This document shows, in pieces, positions 8,385 through 16,888 of a stretch of DNA of 64,000 nt. Below the pieces are notes generated by a model. It was not told the DNA's origin and made no database searches. It saw only the letters and a list, made by a program, of their open reading frames with translations. The position numbers were made by a program, and so were the translations under genes. The DNA lies in the NCBI RefSeq assembly GCF_021440085.1, contig NZ_JAKCPW010000001.1, forward strand, positions 1,054,001-1,118,000, read 5' to 3'. Numbering within the stretch: the stretch's first letter is position 1; each line of letters starts with the position of its first letter. The DNA is from Dyadobacter sp. CY261 (GTDB lineage: Bacteria; Bacteroidota; Bacteroidia; Cytophagales; Spirosomataceae).

Positions 8385-9359
8385 ATGAAACACATTTCAA
8401 TTCTCGCATTACACGACGCGACAATTAATTCTATTGATAGCAGTTACCAGATGCTGAGCCGGGTAAATGATTTCCTTCGCTACCAGGGAAAGCAAGCTTT
8501 TTATACCGTTGAAATAGTGGGCCAGGAGAAAAATGTAAAACTAAGCCGTGGGCTTTATTCCATTGCTGTTGACAAGACGATACACGAAGTGAGCCGTACA
8601 GATGTCGTGGTGATCCCCTTGTTATGTGGGGATTTCGCGAAGGCTTTGGAAACTAACCAAGGGTATTCTGATTGGCTCATCAATCAGTACAATAAAGGCG
8701 CGGAACTCGTTACGCTGTGCGTGGGATCGTTCTTCCTGGCCTCAACCGGGCTGCTCGACGGTAAAAGCTGCGCTATACATTGGGCAGCGAAAAGTGAATT
8801 TGAATCATTATTCCCGCAGGTAAATCTGATCGATGATATGATCATCACAGATGAAGCCGGCATCTACACTTCTGCCGGTGGATACTCTTACCTGAACTTG
8901 CTTTTGTATGTGATTGAAAAACACCTGGGCCGGGAAATGTCCATTCTGGCATCTAAAATGTTTGAGATTGATATTGACAGAAAGAGCCAACACCCGTTCA
9001 CGATTTTCATGGGCCAAAAGAGACACGAGGATAAGGAAGTATTACATGCACAGGAATTTATAGAGCGCAATCCAACAGAAATGTTGAGCATCGAAGACAT
9101 CTGCACAAAGGTCTGCCTGGGCCGCAGGACATTTGAAAGAAGGTTTAAGAAATGTACCGGCAATTCCGTCGCAGCATATATCCAAAGGGTCAAAGTAGAA
9201 TTTGCAAAAAAGCAACTGGAGTCTACTGCTGAGACCATCAATGAGATCATTTATAATGTTGGCTATAACAACATCGATGCTTTTCGGAAAGTATTCAAAA
9301 AGTACACCGACCTGACACCTCTCGATTATCGCAAAAGATACAGCTCAGCGCGCTATTGA
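8385..9359 (+). CDS. GlxA-type AraC family transcriptional regulator (DJ-1/PfpI + HTH)
   Basis: This transcription regulator has 324 residues. The N-terminal half (about 1-190) is a DJ-1/PfpI-like domain with the nucleophile-elbow region LVTLCVGSFFLASTGLLDGK; it is generally used for ligand sensing in this family. The C-terminal half (about 225-320) carries two AraC helix-turn-helix motifs (SIEDICTKVCLGRRTFERRF and INEIIYNVGYNNIDAFRKVF). The frame stays open to 8286, but the extra cysteine-rich residues are unlike the family, so ATG 8385 was chosen. It is divergent from the VOC gene. Confidence 0.9.
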   Translation: MKHISILALHDATINSIDSSYQMLSRVNDFLRYQGKQAFYTVEIVGQEKNVKLSRGLYSIAVDKTIHEVSRTDVVVIPLLCGDFAKALETNQGYSDWLINQYNKGAELVTLCVGSFFLASTGLLDGKSCAIHWAAKSEFESLFPQVNLIDDMIITDEAGIYTSAGGYSYLNLLLYVIEKHLGREMSILASKMFEIDIDRKSQHPFTIFMGQKRHEDKEVLHAQEFIERNPTEMLSIEDICTKVCLGRRTFERRFKKCTGNSVAAYIQRVKVEFAKKQLESTAETINEIIYNVGYNNIDAFRKVFKKYTDLTPLDYRKRYSSARY

Positions 9360-9446
9360 TCACTGCTTGCTTTTGCCCGTCGTGCCTGCGACAGCCACAA
9401 CCTTCAAACGCATAGGGCAACGCGACACAGGAATACGCGACAGTTC

Positions 9447-11021
9447 CTAACGCGCCGTATTTTCCAAAACAATAAGGGAGGGGCCATCGGAAAGCCATTT
9501 TTTACCGAGGCCAGTTGTATCACCCATCGGGATGAAATAGACGAATGAGCCAAGCACCAGATCGATATCCCCGTCCGCATCCATATCGCCCGCGTCCATG
9601 ACTATCCACCGTCCTTTGGAAGATTGGGCGAATGAATAGTCTTCAAATTTTAACCTTCCTTTGTTTTCGAGATAGATGAAACTTTCCTCGGGATAGCGCA
9701 GATAGTCCGGGAAGAAGGAGATCGCTGCAATATCCGGGTCGCCGTCCATATCGTAGTCCCGGACAATTGCCTTGTAAGCGCCATTGAGTTGGTAGAAGTA
9801 CGATTGTTTGAAATTGTTTCTACCATCATTCAAAAAGATGTAAATACCGTGATAATTTTTCAAAATAGGCGTTTTGTCGGCATTGTCCCCGCAGATATAT
9901 ACGATATCATCGAAACCGTCTTTGTTGAAATCGGCCAATTCAATATGCTGCGAGCCATTGAGCGGCGAGAAAGTCAGCAATCGTTTCTCTTTGAAGTGGC
10001 CGGAACCCTGGTTTTCATACAAAAAAACACCTTCGTCGGCCTGCGCCATCAATACATAGACATCCAGTAGCCCATCGTTATTGGCATCCTTGATAACCGC
10101 TGAAATGGCACCTGGTTTTTCATTTAAAACCCGTTTTTCGTAACCACCTCTCCGATTGTTTTCATACCAGGCCAACTGCCCCGTTTCATTGCCAAATTCG
10201 CAGGCAACCACATCCTCGTGCCCGTCTTTATTCAAATCCCCGTAAGCGACAAACACGGGCCGCCGCAAATTGGCAATGGCAGTCGCGCTAGCCTGGTAAC
10301 CCGGTGCGGAACCGTTTGTGGTCAACCGATGCACAGCTCCATGGGCGTTATCAGTGGGAAAAACACCGTTTCCAATAGTCGTCAGATAGAGCTCATTTGA
10401 TTTTTCATAAAACCCGATCGGGGTGGCGCCCAGCCGCATACTGTAATTCTCCCGAAGATCCGGGGTAAGGAATGTGAGCACGTTGCGTCTGCTTTTTCCA
10501 TCACTAAATACAATTCCCCGCTTATCCGGCAGGATTTTGACCAGGGTCGTCAATGACGGCCGGTGCGAAAAAATGGATTCCCGGTATTTGAAATGCTTTA
10601 ATCCAATTCGGATCGGACGTTTGCGAAGGGGCGGAGAGATGCTGTCCGGTGCATTTGCCAGGTAGTACTGCGTTATTTTTTTCCAATCCTCTTTGGCCAC
10701 AACAGGCGTTTCCGGGTAAACACCGGCAGCACGAACCACTTCACCACCGGTTTTAGGATTAAACAAACTGTCCGGTCTGATGCCTCCACTGTAAATGCCC
10801 ATTCGGTGACCCATCGCCGGAAGGACTTTCTGCCAACTGTTTTTTGGTAATAGTTCGGGGCTTACCAATGCATGGCACCGGCTGCAATGCGTGATTGCCA
10901 ATTCCCTTCCCGAAAGATTGGAAGCCGGCACATCTTTAAACTCCGCTTTTTGATTTTGTTTTTTGGTATTACAGGAGACTAGGAGGGAAGTTAAACAGTA
11001 AAACAGGAGTATTTGTCTCAT
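9447..11021 (-). CDS. Lipoprotein with c-type heme motif and FG-GAP/VCBS repeats
   Basis: This exported lipoprotein of 524 residues has a lipobox ending at Cys17 (LTSLLVSC) and a single c-type heme-binding motif CSRCH at residues 46-50. Several FG-GAP/VCBS-type calcium-binding repeats follow, marked by D-x-D/N-x-D-G loops (GDLNKDGHEDVV, ADFNKDGFDDIV, YDMDGDPDIA, GDMDADGDIDLV). The repeats should form a beta-propeller. Start ATG 11021 was chosen because it yields the lipoprotein signal; the open frame extends to 11135. Cytochrome-like plus propeller proteins occur in Bacteroidota and Planctomycetes, but their function is not established; electron transfer on the cell surface is only inference. 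Confidence 0.85.
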   Translation of the reverse strand: MRQILLFYCLTSLLVSCNTKKQNQKAEFKDVPASNLSGRELAITHCSRCHALVSPELLPKNSWQKVLPAMGHRMGIYSGGIRPDSLFNPKTGGEVVRAAGVYPETPVVAKEDWKKITQYYLANAPDSISPPLRKRPIRIGLKHFKYRESIFSHRPSLTTLVKILPDKRGIVFSDGKSRRNVLTFLTPDLRENYSMRLGATPIGFYEKSNELYLTTIGNGVFPTDNAHGAVHRLTTNGSAPGYQASATAIANLRRPVFVAYGDLNKDGHEDVVACEFGNETGQLAWYENNRRGGYEKRVLNEKPGAISAVIKDANNDGLLDVYVLMAQADEGVFLYENQGSGHFKEKRLLTFSPLNGSQHIELADFNKDGFDDIVYICGDNADKTPILKNYHGIYIFLNDGRNNFKQSYFYQLNGAYKAIVRDYDMDGDPDIAAISFFPDYLRYPEESFIYLENKGRLKFEDYSFAQSSKGRWIVMDAGDMDADGDIDLVLGSFVYFIPMGDTTGLGKKWLSDGPSLIVLENTAR

Positions 11022-11210
11022 ACAAAAAACGAAAATCGGGATTGGCAAATATAGATGAACTTTGGCTTTAATATGCTGATTTTCCTCCGCAGAGTCTATT
11101 TCTTCGTGTATGTGCGGCAAGGGTTGGCTCGACAATCTGTTCGTCTTCTGGGTCGCTAGTCTGGATGCGCTGGATGACTTGCTAGATGGTGAGTTCGGAG
11201 AAGTAAAAAC

Positions 11211-11242
11211 AAAAAAACGGCCTTCCGAACCCGGAAGACCGT
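11211..11242 (-). terminator. Rho-independent terminator of the 11264-11668 gene
   Basis: On the minus strand an 11-bp stem (ACGGTCTTCCG with CGGAAGGCCGT, one mismatch) and a 4-base loop are followed by seven T residues, 22 bases after the stop codon. This is a textbook intrinsic terminator. Confidence 0.9.
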
Positions 11243-11263
11243 TGCAACGAGAGGCTATTCGCT

Positions 11264-11668
11264 TTAATTCTCAATGGAGAATCGGAGCTTTACAAATTGC
11301 TGCTTTCCTTTAATGTCTGCATCGTGCTGTATCTGAACTCTCTTTCCTTCCAGTTTTGATTTAAAGTAGTTGTCAACGGCAGGGATTTGGCTATGGGAAA
11401 CAACCTGTTTTAATTGATTGTTTTCGTCGACCAGAAAACTGATCACGACAATGGCCTTTGTTAACTGGGCAGGGTAAGTGTTTTCTGCTTCCAGGAACCG
11501 GCGAATCTGGGTAGTCAGGTTTTGTTGTGATTTCGGCGCACTGCCTCCGTTACTTGGCTTACTTGCCGCCTTGGCGAAGGTCCCTGAAATGACGGCCATC
11601 ATCGTAAGTGGGACGGCAAATTGGAAGAATGCCCGGCGCAGGGCAACATGAATTAAATTATTTTTCAT
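11264..11668 (-). CDS. Small secreted protein of unknown function
   Basis: This predicted periplasmic protein of 134 residues has an N-terminal hydrophobic signal (AFFQFAVPLTMMAVISGTFA with cleavage near AKA). A mature domain of about 95 residues has alternating hydrophobic strands (KAIVVISFLVDENNQLKQVV, then QQFVKLRFSIEN). The layout recalls small TonB_C-like or energy-transducer-like secreted proteins of Bacteroidota, but I cannot assign a family. ATG 11668 is preferred over 11707 because it starts directly before the signal. It is monocistronic, with a strong terminator immediately downstream. Confidence 0.65.
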   Translation of the reverse strand: MKNNLIHVALRRAFFQFAVPLTMMAVISGTFAKAASKPSNGGSAPKSQQNLTTQIRRFLEAENTYPAQLTKAIVVISFLVDENNQLKQVVSHSQIPAVDNYFKSKLEGKRVQIQHDADIKGKQQFVKLRFSIEN

Positions 11669-11939
11669 AGCTAAGATTGTTTTGTCGTACTGGACCACCC
11701 AGAACATACTTCAAACCTACATGATCGCATGAAAACCTTTGGCCTTTAACTATTTACCGGCATTTAACCTGATTTTGCGGTATAAATCGCTGATTATTCG
11801 GTAACGCTCGCAAAAAATTCACCTATTCAGTGACGGGTGCTTTACTCCGCTCCGAATTCACGGTTATCAAATCGTTAACCGGCATCACTGCCGCAGTTTT
11901 CTGGGTACTTTTGGTAGACTCAACAAACTGAAACTTGAC

Positions 11940-12242
11940 ATGATGCACGAGAAAATCTTTATCGACGATAGCCTGAGGGAAGTGAAAATCATCGTGAAGG
12001 GATACCCATCGACCGATCAGAAATCGGTCTCCAAATTTTTTGACGTAATGATCCGTGAAGCTGGTCAGTCCCAGTTTCAGAGACCAATCAATTTAAACCT
12101 TCCCATCGCTTTTGATGCCGAGAAAATAGCAGGCAAGCAACTGGTTAGCCAGGTTATGGCTGCCAACGGGATTCGTGAAAAGGACGTTGAAATTGCCGTC
12201 ACCGAATTCAATGAGATCGTCAACTCCTCGGTTCTGTGGTGA
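11940..12242 (+). CDS. Hypothetical protein, 100 residues
   Basis: I do not recognise this protein. It begins at ATG 11940 (a second ATG follows at once), has no signal peptide or membrane segment, and alternates charged beta-like stretches (REVKIIVKGYPSTDQKSVSK) with a helix-like tail. The codon pattern looks like real coding sequence, and a strong stem-loop (12302-12338) lies downstream. The 231-base gap upstream is shared with the divergent secreted-protein gene and holds no further gene that I can see. Confidence 0.6.
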   Translation: MMHEKIFIDDSLREVKIIVKGYPSTDQKSVSKFFDVMIREAGQSQFQRPINLNLPIAFDAEKIAGKQLVSQVMAANGIREKDVEIAVTEFNEIVNSSVLW

Positions 12243-12301
12243 AAGCAAAATTTTGTTACCAAATGTGGTGTGACTCTCCCGCCAACAACGTAGCGATTGG
12301 G

Positions 12302-12338
12302 CGGCCAGATTAGATTGTATCACCATGTAATCTGGCCG
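12302..12338. terminator. Stem-loop between convergent genes
   Basis: A perfect 11-bp inverted repeat (CGGCCAGATTA / TAATCTGGCCG) with a 15-base loop sits between the convergent 11940-12242 gene and the serine hydrolase gene. There is no strong T-run, but position and symmetry fit a bidirectional terminator. Confidence 0.6.
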
Positions 12339-12355
12339 ACTGCGGGTAAGAGGAA

Positions 12356-13903
12356 TCAATGCGGTATTGTTATTTCAATTGCTCCGAATTCGCCGTCGGT
12401 ACCGTACTTTCTAACAGCATCCTGCTTGGTTAGCGCCTGAATAAAACACTTCTTTCCGGAAGTGGTTACCGACGAACCAGCGGTTGCTTTCTGCCCGTTC
12501 ACGATCAGGAGGTTTACCTTGCCTAGGCCCGAGAATGAACCGTTACCTTTGAAGTTGTTATCCCCGAATTGTACGTTGATCTTGCCGGTTAACAATAGCT
12601 CCTTGTTCTCTGCCGACCAGTGTATATTATCAGCGTAAAAGACACCCGGTTTCGTGGGACGCAATTCCAGGGAAACACTGCCGATGTCCCGGCTCGCCAC
12701 GGTTTTGAACAAGGCCTCGAAAAGTTCGGATGTACCGCCCGTGGATGCATTTTGAAAAGTAATCATGCCAAGCCTGGAAACCGGGTCGAAGAAAAGATAT
12801 GTTGTAATGCCTGGATCGCCACCGGTATGGCCCCATATGGTGGCATTGCTTATTGTCGGGGAATCCCATTCATAAATATGCCAGGCCAGGCCTTGGCTAC
12901 TATTGCCTGGTATCTGAAGGCACAGCATTTTTTCAACCGTTTTTTTCTTCAAAATCCTTTTGCCCTTGAAGTTACCGCCGTTCATCATCGCGATCAGGTA
13001 GTTGGATAATTCTCTCACACTTGTACGAACAAGCCCGTCCGGATAATTTGGGAAGCTGTACAGGCAAGCCGGTATGAATGTCCCTAGCTTGAAATCTGCC
13101 CCGGTAGGGTACAACTGACTTTCCCCCAATAAACTTTCACGGTTTTGTTCGGTTACGTAAGCGTAGGGTATTATATGCTTCTTAGTATCTATCTCTTTTA
13201 ACATCCATCCGGTATGGTTCATGTCAAGGGGTTCAAAAATGAACTCTTTGCAGTATTCGTTAAAAGGCAGCTTTGTGATTTTTTCAACAATCAAGCCAAG
13301 CAGGCCGAAAGAGACATTTGAGTATCTCCGCTTTCCTGATCCGGGAGCCCATTCCCCAAAGTTGTCCCCTCCATGAAAGAACGTCCCTTCCGGCGTCAGA
13401 TTTTCAAATATCCAGTCCTGGAGCGCCATCGTCGGGTCCCCGCAGGAATAACTGTGACTGTACGCTTGGCCGTCACGAATGGAAGAAGTATGGGTCAGGA
13501 TCTGAAATACAGTTATTATTTTATCCGGATACTTAGGGTTTCTCACCTTAAAGTCCAGGTATTTGCTCACGTCTTCATCAAGGTCAAGCAGTCCTTTTTC
13601 CCACAGCTGCATAGCGGCGGCTGTGGTAAAAGTTTTGGAAACAGAACCGATATTCATAATACCCTCTGCGCTCATCGGTAGCTTGTTTTCGATATTTGCG
13701 TCACCATAAGCCTTTGACCAAACAATCGCCTCATCCTTCACGATACATGCAGCAAAGCCGGGGACTTTTCTATCCGACATAAAACTGCTAACCATTGAAT
13801 CGATCGACGCCTCAATGGTCTGAGCCGGTGCAACTGCTGCGTTGAGTATCGGGCATAACGTCCCCAGAGAGAGCTTTAAAAGCCTCCGGAATAATTTGTT
13901 CAT
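12356..13903 (-). CDS. Serine hydrolase (beta-lactamase/class C fold) with extra C-terminal domain
   Basis: This exported serine hydrolase has 515 residues and a signal peptide ending near residue 28. The catalytic domain (about 30-400) shows SVSK at 87-90 (SxxK nucleophile motif), RYSNVSF (YxN motif) and WGHTGG (HxG motif), as in class C beta-lactamases, DD-peptidases and esterases. Residues about 419-515 form an additional domain nearly the same as the C-terminal domain of the adjacent BlaR1-like protein (shared FYAD-IHWS, GKGSFSG/GNGSFSG, LLIV-G, GTDG). It is the third gene of the BlaI-BlaR1-like operon, 44 bases after its neighbour. The substrate is unknown; beta-lactam hydrolysis is possible but not shown. 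Confidence 0.88.
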   Translation of the reverse strand: MNKLFRRLLKLSLGTLCPILNAAVAPAQTIEASIDSMVSSFMSDRKVPGFAACIVKDEAIVWSKAYGDANIENKLPMSAEGIMNIGSVSKTFTTAAAMQLWEKGLLDLDEDVSKYLDFKVRNPKYPDKIITVFQILTHTSSIRDGQAYSHSYSCGDPTMALQDWIFENLTPEGTFFHGGDNFGEWAPGSGKRRYSNVSFGLLGLIVEKITKLPFNEYCKEFIFEPLDMNHTGWMLKEIDTKKHIIPYAYVTEQNRESLLGESQLYPTGADFKLGTFIPACLYSFPNYPDGLVRTSVRELSNYLIAMMNGGNFKGKRILKKKTVEKMLCLQIPGNSSQGLAWHIYEWDSPTISNATIWGHTGGDPGITTYLFFDPVSRLGMITFQNASTGGTSELFEALFKTVASRDIGSVSLELRPTKPGVFYADNIHWSAENKELLLTGKINVQFGDNNFKGNGSFSGLGKVNLLIVNGQKATAGSSVTTSGKKCFIQALTKQDAVRKYGTDGEFGAIEITIPH

Positions 13904-13947
13904 ATCTCATGAATTGAATTTAAACTGGAACTTGATCTAAGCGCCAG

Positions 13948-15144
13948 CTACCTGGAAGTATTGACCTGAACAACCCCGACTGTACCGTCTGTACCGAGTT
14001 TTATTTTCGCTTGTTCTTTGGTCAGAAAGATTAGATTACATCGTTTGCCTAAGATGTGTACCGATTCGTTAACGGAAAGCCGTTTACCATCAACGATTAA
14101 AAGGGATCCCCGGTCGAAACCGGAAAACGATCCTTTGCCGGTAAAATCATTTGATCCGAACTTCACCTTCATACTTCCCCGAATCCAGATCTCTTTTTCC
14201 CCGGACCAGTGTATTTCGTCAGCATAGAAAATACCCTGGATCGAGTCTGGTAAGAAATCATTTGTATTTTTAAATGCCGTGTTCAGGAACAGGACGATCA
14301 AAAGCGGAATAAATAAGATCAGCTGCCAGGCTGGTTTTTTCTTTTGATTGAATCTGGATAACATATTCAGTCGGTTGCGGATAAAGAGATGATTGAACCC
14401 GCTGACGATGCTTTGTGTCTTGCGTTGGAAGGTGTAATTGATAATCTTATTCGAATAGTCACTAAGGGAAATTCCCGATCTTAACACGAAATCGTCGGCC
14501 AGGTATTCGTGGTTGGCTTTAATCAATTTCCTGAACAGGTACAAAAAGGGATTTAACCAGAAGAATACCAACGCTGCCTCTAAAATTACCACGTCAACAG
14601 AATGCAGTTGCCTTTTATGGGCCATTTCATGCCGGATCAACGCTTCGTCGAGCGTTTTGTTCTCATAACTCTCGCGCGTGATAAATATCGTATGGAAGAA
14701 TGTAAATGGATTCACCTTTTCATTGAGCAGGGCTAGGGTAGTGTCCTGGTGAATAACTTTGTCAGCCCGGTACCCTTTTAGCAGCAGCAGTGAAATATGA
14801 ATGGTAAACCGTATTAGTAAAATTGTAGAGACGATCGCATAAACAAGTAAACAAGCGAAGGGTACTTCCGGAAAATCTGTTTGTGCGGCTGCGATTACAG
14901 GTTCACTGACACGCAGATAATTGCTGACGGGCAATATCTTTAATAACGGTGCTGTATGTCCATGACCAAACTTTTGCAGCATGATCGGCGCCATATTTAG
15001 CGCGGGTACGATTAATGCATAAAAGACAGACAGCAGAAGAACCAGCCTATTCATATGATAAGCTCTCGAATTCCTGAAAAAACCTATATAAGTCAGGTAA
15101 AGGATCAGGGAACACGCCGTTGATTTAATAAGATAATCAGTCAT
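13948..15144 (-). CDS. BlaR1-like M56 family membrane metalloprotease sensor
   Basis: This membrane-embedded zinc protease has 398 residues, several N-terminal helices and the M56 motif HEMAH at 172-176, with a downstream helix containing NHEYLADDFVL. In classical BlaR1/MecR1 a penicillin-binding sensor follows. Here a final membrane helix near residue 285 is followed by only a domain of about 96 residues (303-398) that resembles the C-terminal domain of the adjacent serine hydrolase. This domain carries a LLIVDGK motif and an LGTDGTVGVVQV tail, reminiscent of the plug-like tails of other Bacteroidota M56 proteins. It overlaps the blaI-like gene by 8 bases. It would cleave or trigger loss of the BlaI-type repressor on an unknown signal. 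Confidence 0.88.
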   Translation of the reverse strand: MTDYLIKSTACSLILYLTYIGFFRNSRAYHMNRLVLLLSVFYALIVPALNMAPIMLQKFGHGHTAPLLKILPVSNYLRVSEPVIAAAQTDFPEVPFACLLVYAIVSTILLIRFTIHISLLLLKGYRADKVIHQDTTLALLNEKVNPFTFFHTIFITRESYENKTLDEALIRHEMAHKRQLHSVDVVILEAALVFFWLNPFLYLFRKLIKANHEYLADDFVLRSGISLSDYSNKIINYTFQRKTQSIVSGFNHLFIRNRLNMLSRFNQKKKPAWQLILFIPLLIVLFLNTAFKNTNDFLPDSIQGIFYADEIHWSGEKEIWIRGSMKVKFGSNDFTGKGSFSGFDRGSLLIVDGKRLSVNESVHILGKRCNLIFLTKEQAKIKLGTDGTVGVVQVNTSR

Positions 15145-15517
15145 TTGACCTGCCTTTTAATTGAGTGTCAACAATATCCCTTAGTTTCTTCAGATCGCTA
15201 TCGCTTATTTCCACTTCCCTGGTAAAAAAACTCGCGAATTGCTCAATCGAATTGTTGAAGGAGTTCTTAATCAGGCTTCGCAGATGTTTGGAATAGTACT
15301 GTTCCTTGCTGATCAGAGGATAGTATTCTCTGCTGTTGCCGAAGAGCCTGTAATTAACTATTCCCTTGTCGATCAGTCTTTTCAGTAGGGTGTTAATAGT
15401 GGTGGTAGCGGGTTTAGGGTCTTTGTACTGATCCTTCAATTCCTTAAAAAACGACTTTTCCAGGCTCCAAAGATGGTTCATGAGTTCTTCTTCGCCTTTG
15501 GTCATATGGTTAGCCAT
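15137..15517 (-). CDS. BlaI/MecI family transcriptional repressor
   Basis: This winged-helix repressor has 126 residues. The N-terminal DNA-binding domain (about 5-75) has the family pattern (EEELMNHLWSLEKSFFKELK, then PATTTINTLLKRLIDKGIVN), and a C-terminal dimerisation segment follows (about 80-122). Translation could begin at ATG 15517 or at ATG 15505. It is first in the operon with the BlaR1-like sensor and serine hydrolase. A dyad overlapping the promoter (15544-15563) and a further half-site (15524-15530) are probable operators, indicating autoregulation. Confidence 0.93.
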   Translation of the reverse strand: MANHMTKGEEELMNHLWSLEKSFFKELKDQYKDPKPATTTINTLLKRLIDKGIVNYRLFGNSREYYPLISKEQYYSKHLRSLIKNSFNNSIEQFASFFTREVEISDSDLKKLRDIVDTQLKGRSND

Positions 15518-15523
15518 TAGATG

Positions 15524-15581
15524 TGCTCTATTTGTTTGTATTGTGCTCTACAAATATAGAGCATTTTTTCGAAGCACAAAA
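15524..15581 (-). promoter_or_regulatory. Promoter and BlaI-type operator of the bla-like operon
   Basis: On the minus strand a TTTTG box (15577-15581) lies 18 bases upstream of TATATTTG (15551-15558), a close match to the Bacteroidota -33/-7 promoter. The -7 box is centred in a perfect 7-bp dyad, TGCTCTA-N6-TAGAGCA (15544-15563). A second copy of the half-site TAGAGCACA lies 20 bases downstream (15524-15530 region), between promoter and start codon. The CTACA core resembles known BlaI/MecI operators. Confidence 0.75.
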
Positions 15582-15625
15582 TTTTTTTTCATGGCAGTTC
15601 TGCTACCTCTCGGATCAGACGATGG

Positions 15626-16573
15626 TTAATTACTGACTAGCACTAGCTTACTGTCCCTGTTTCCCGCTTGTCTGTGCATCAATAGCTTACCATTTTTTGT
15701 TCTTTTCAAAAGATTAGACATGTTACCTTCAAACCTTCCTCCTTTGGTTGAATCGCCCCATCCGCCTTTATAATGACCAGCTACAAAAACATAATCCCCA
15801 AGTTCATATATCCTATTATAATAGTGCTTTACAATATAGGACATATCTGGTGTGTAGGTTTTGAGCATTTTCGGCCTGATATACTCCATTCCCACCCGAA
15901 TCGAATCAAAAGTTGACAGAAGGATTGCATCTTTTGTAAATCCGTCAGCTCTCGCATTTCCGTCACCATTCGCTACGGCTTTTAACACAACTGCGTCAAA
16001 TTCTTCAACTTCGGCAATCAATTTCTTATTCACATGATCTATTGCTGTGAAGTTAATTGCCTCAACCTGAATATCGGCATACGGCACTACCTCAGGTTCA
16101 ATATAGGTATCAGCTCCAAAAGTTTCCGATATAATACTCAATTTTCCATCGTTGTCTCTTCTCCATAAAACCATATAATTTCCTTTGTATTCACCCTGTG
16201 GCTTTTTAATGGATGCGTAATGCACACTAAAAGTGCCTAATTCGAGCAAATGATCGGAATATGCTTCCACTGCGGATATTTTTTTCTTGTATACCTTAAC
16301 ATCTCCTGCCGCAAACCAGTCCTTAAAAAATTTATTTAGCACTTTAATTTCAAAAATGGCAGGCTTATACTCGGGAAAAAAAGTAAACTGACTGGCGTAA
16401 AAGCTGGTCAGTGCATTAACATCTTCCATCAAGTATAACTGCTCTATGCTACTGTTTATCGCTTCCAGTTCTATGCGCGAATCATCCAAATTCCTGGTGA
16501 TACTTTGGCTCTTTAAGTCAATATTTAAAGCACCTGTTAGCGTGATAATGAATATTACTCGGATCATTTTCAT
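15626..16573 (-). CDS. Secreted double NTF2-like (SnoaL/DUF4440-type) protein
   Basis: This predicted secreted protein of 315 residues has an N-terminal hydrophobic signal (VIFIITLTGALNIDL). Two NTF2-like halves follow: about 30-150, ending in YMVLWRRDNDGKLSIISETF, and about 185-310, ending in LLKRTKNGKLLMHRQAGNRD. Each half has the helix-rich start and the final strand pair typical of SnoaL/DUF4440 domains. Such folds serve as ligand-binding or small enzymatic domains, and no catalytic residue set can be named. It stands alone; the roughly 315 bases upstream (16574-16888) hold no gene that I can support. Confidence 0.7.
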   Translation of the reverse strand: MKMIRVIFIITLTGALNIDLKSQSITRNLDDSRIELEAINSSIEQLYLMEDVNALTSFYASQFTFFPEYKPAIFEIKVLNKFFKDWFAAGDVKVYKKKISAVEAYSDHLLELGTFSVHYASIKKPQGEYKGNYMVLWRRDNDGKLSIISETFGADTYIEPEVVPYADIQVEAINFTAIDHVNKKLIAEVEEFDAVVLKAVANGDGNARADGFTKDAILLSTFDSIRVGMEYIRPKMLKTYTPDMSYIVKHYYNRIYELGDYVFVAGHYKGGWGDSTKGGRFEGNMSNLLKRTKNGKLLMHRQAGNRDSKLVLVSN

Positions 16574-16888
16574 ATTCTTAATTTATATAAGTGTTTCATG
16601 GTTATTATGCTTGGGCATACTCGTAACATGGCGTTCACAGCATATGTAATGCAGTTTCATGTGCGAGGTAAAGTTGAGGTGGGTACTTGCACTTACTCAA
16701 AAGTACCAACCTGTTAATAAGGAAGAAATTAGATTGACTAATGGGAGAACAGGGGTGTACCAAATCCTCTTTTTTATTGACGAATGGTAAGTGTATCCGT
16801 TGCTGCCGGACACATGTGGCGGCTGATAAAAATCAGAATATAGTTCCAAGAACTTTGAATTCAGATTAATTTGCGGCAAAAAACCAGC

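Noticed and set aside
13948..15517. Classical beta-lactam resistance operon
   Set aside because: The BlaR1-like protein lacks the penicillin-binding sensor and the hydrolase is only broadly of the class C fold, so resistance is not claimed.
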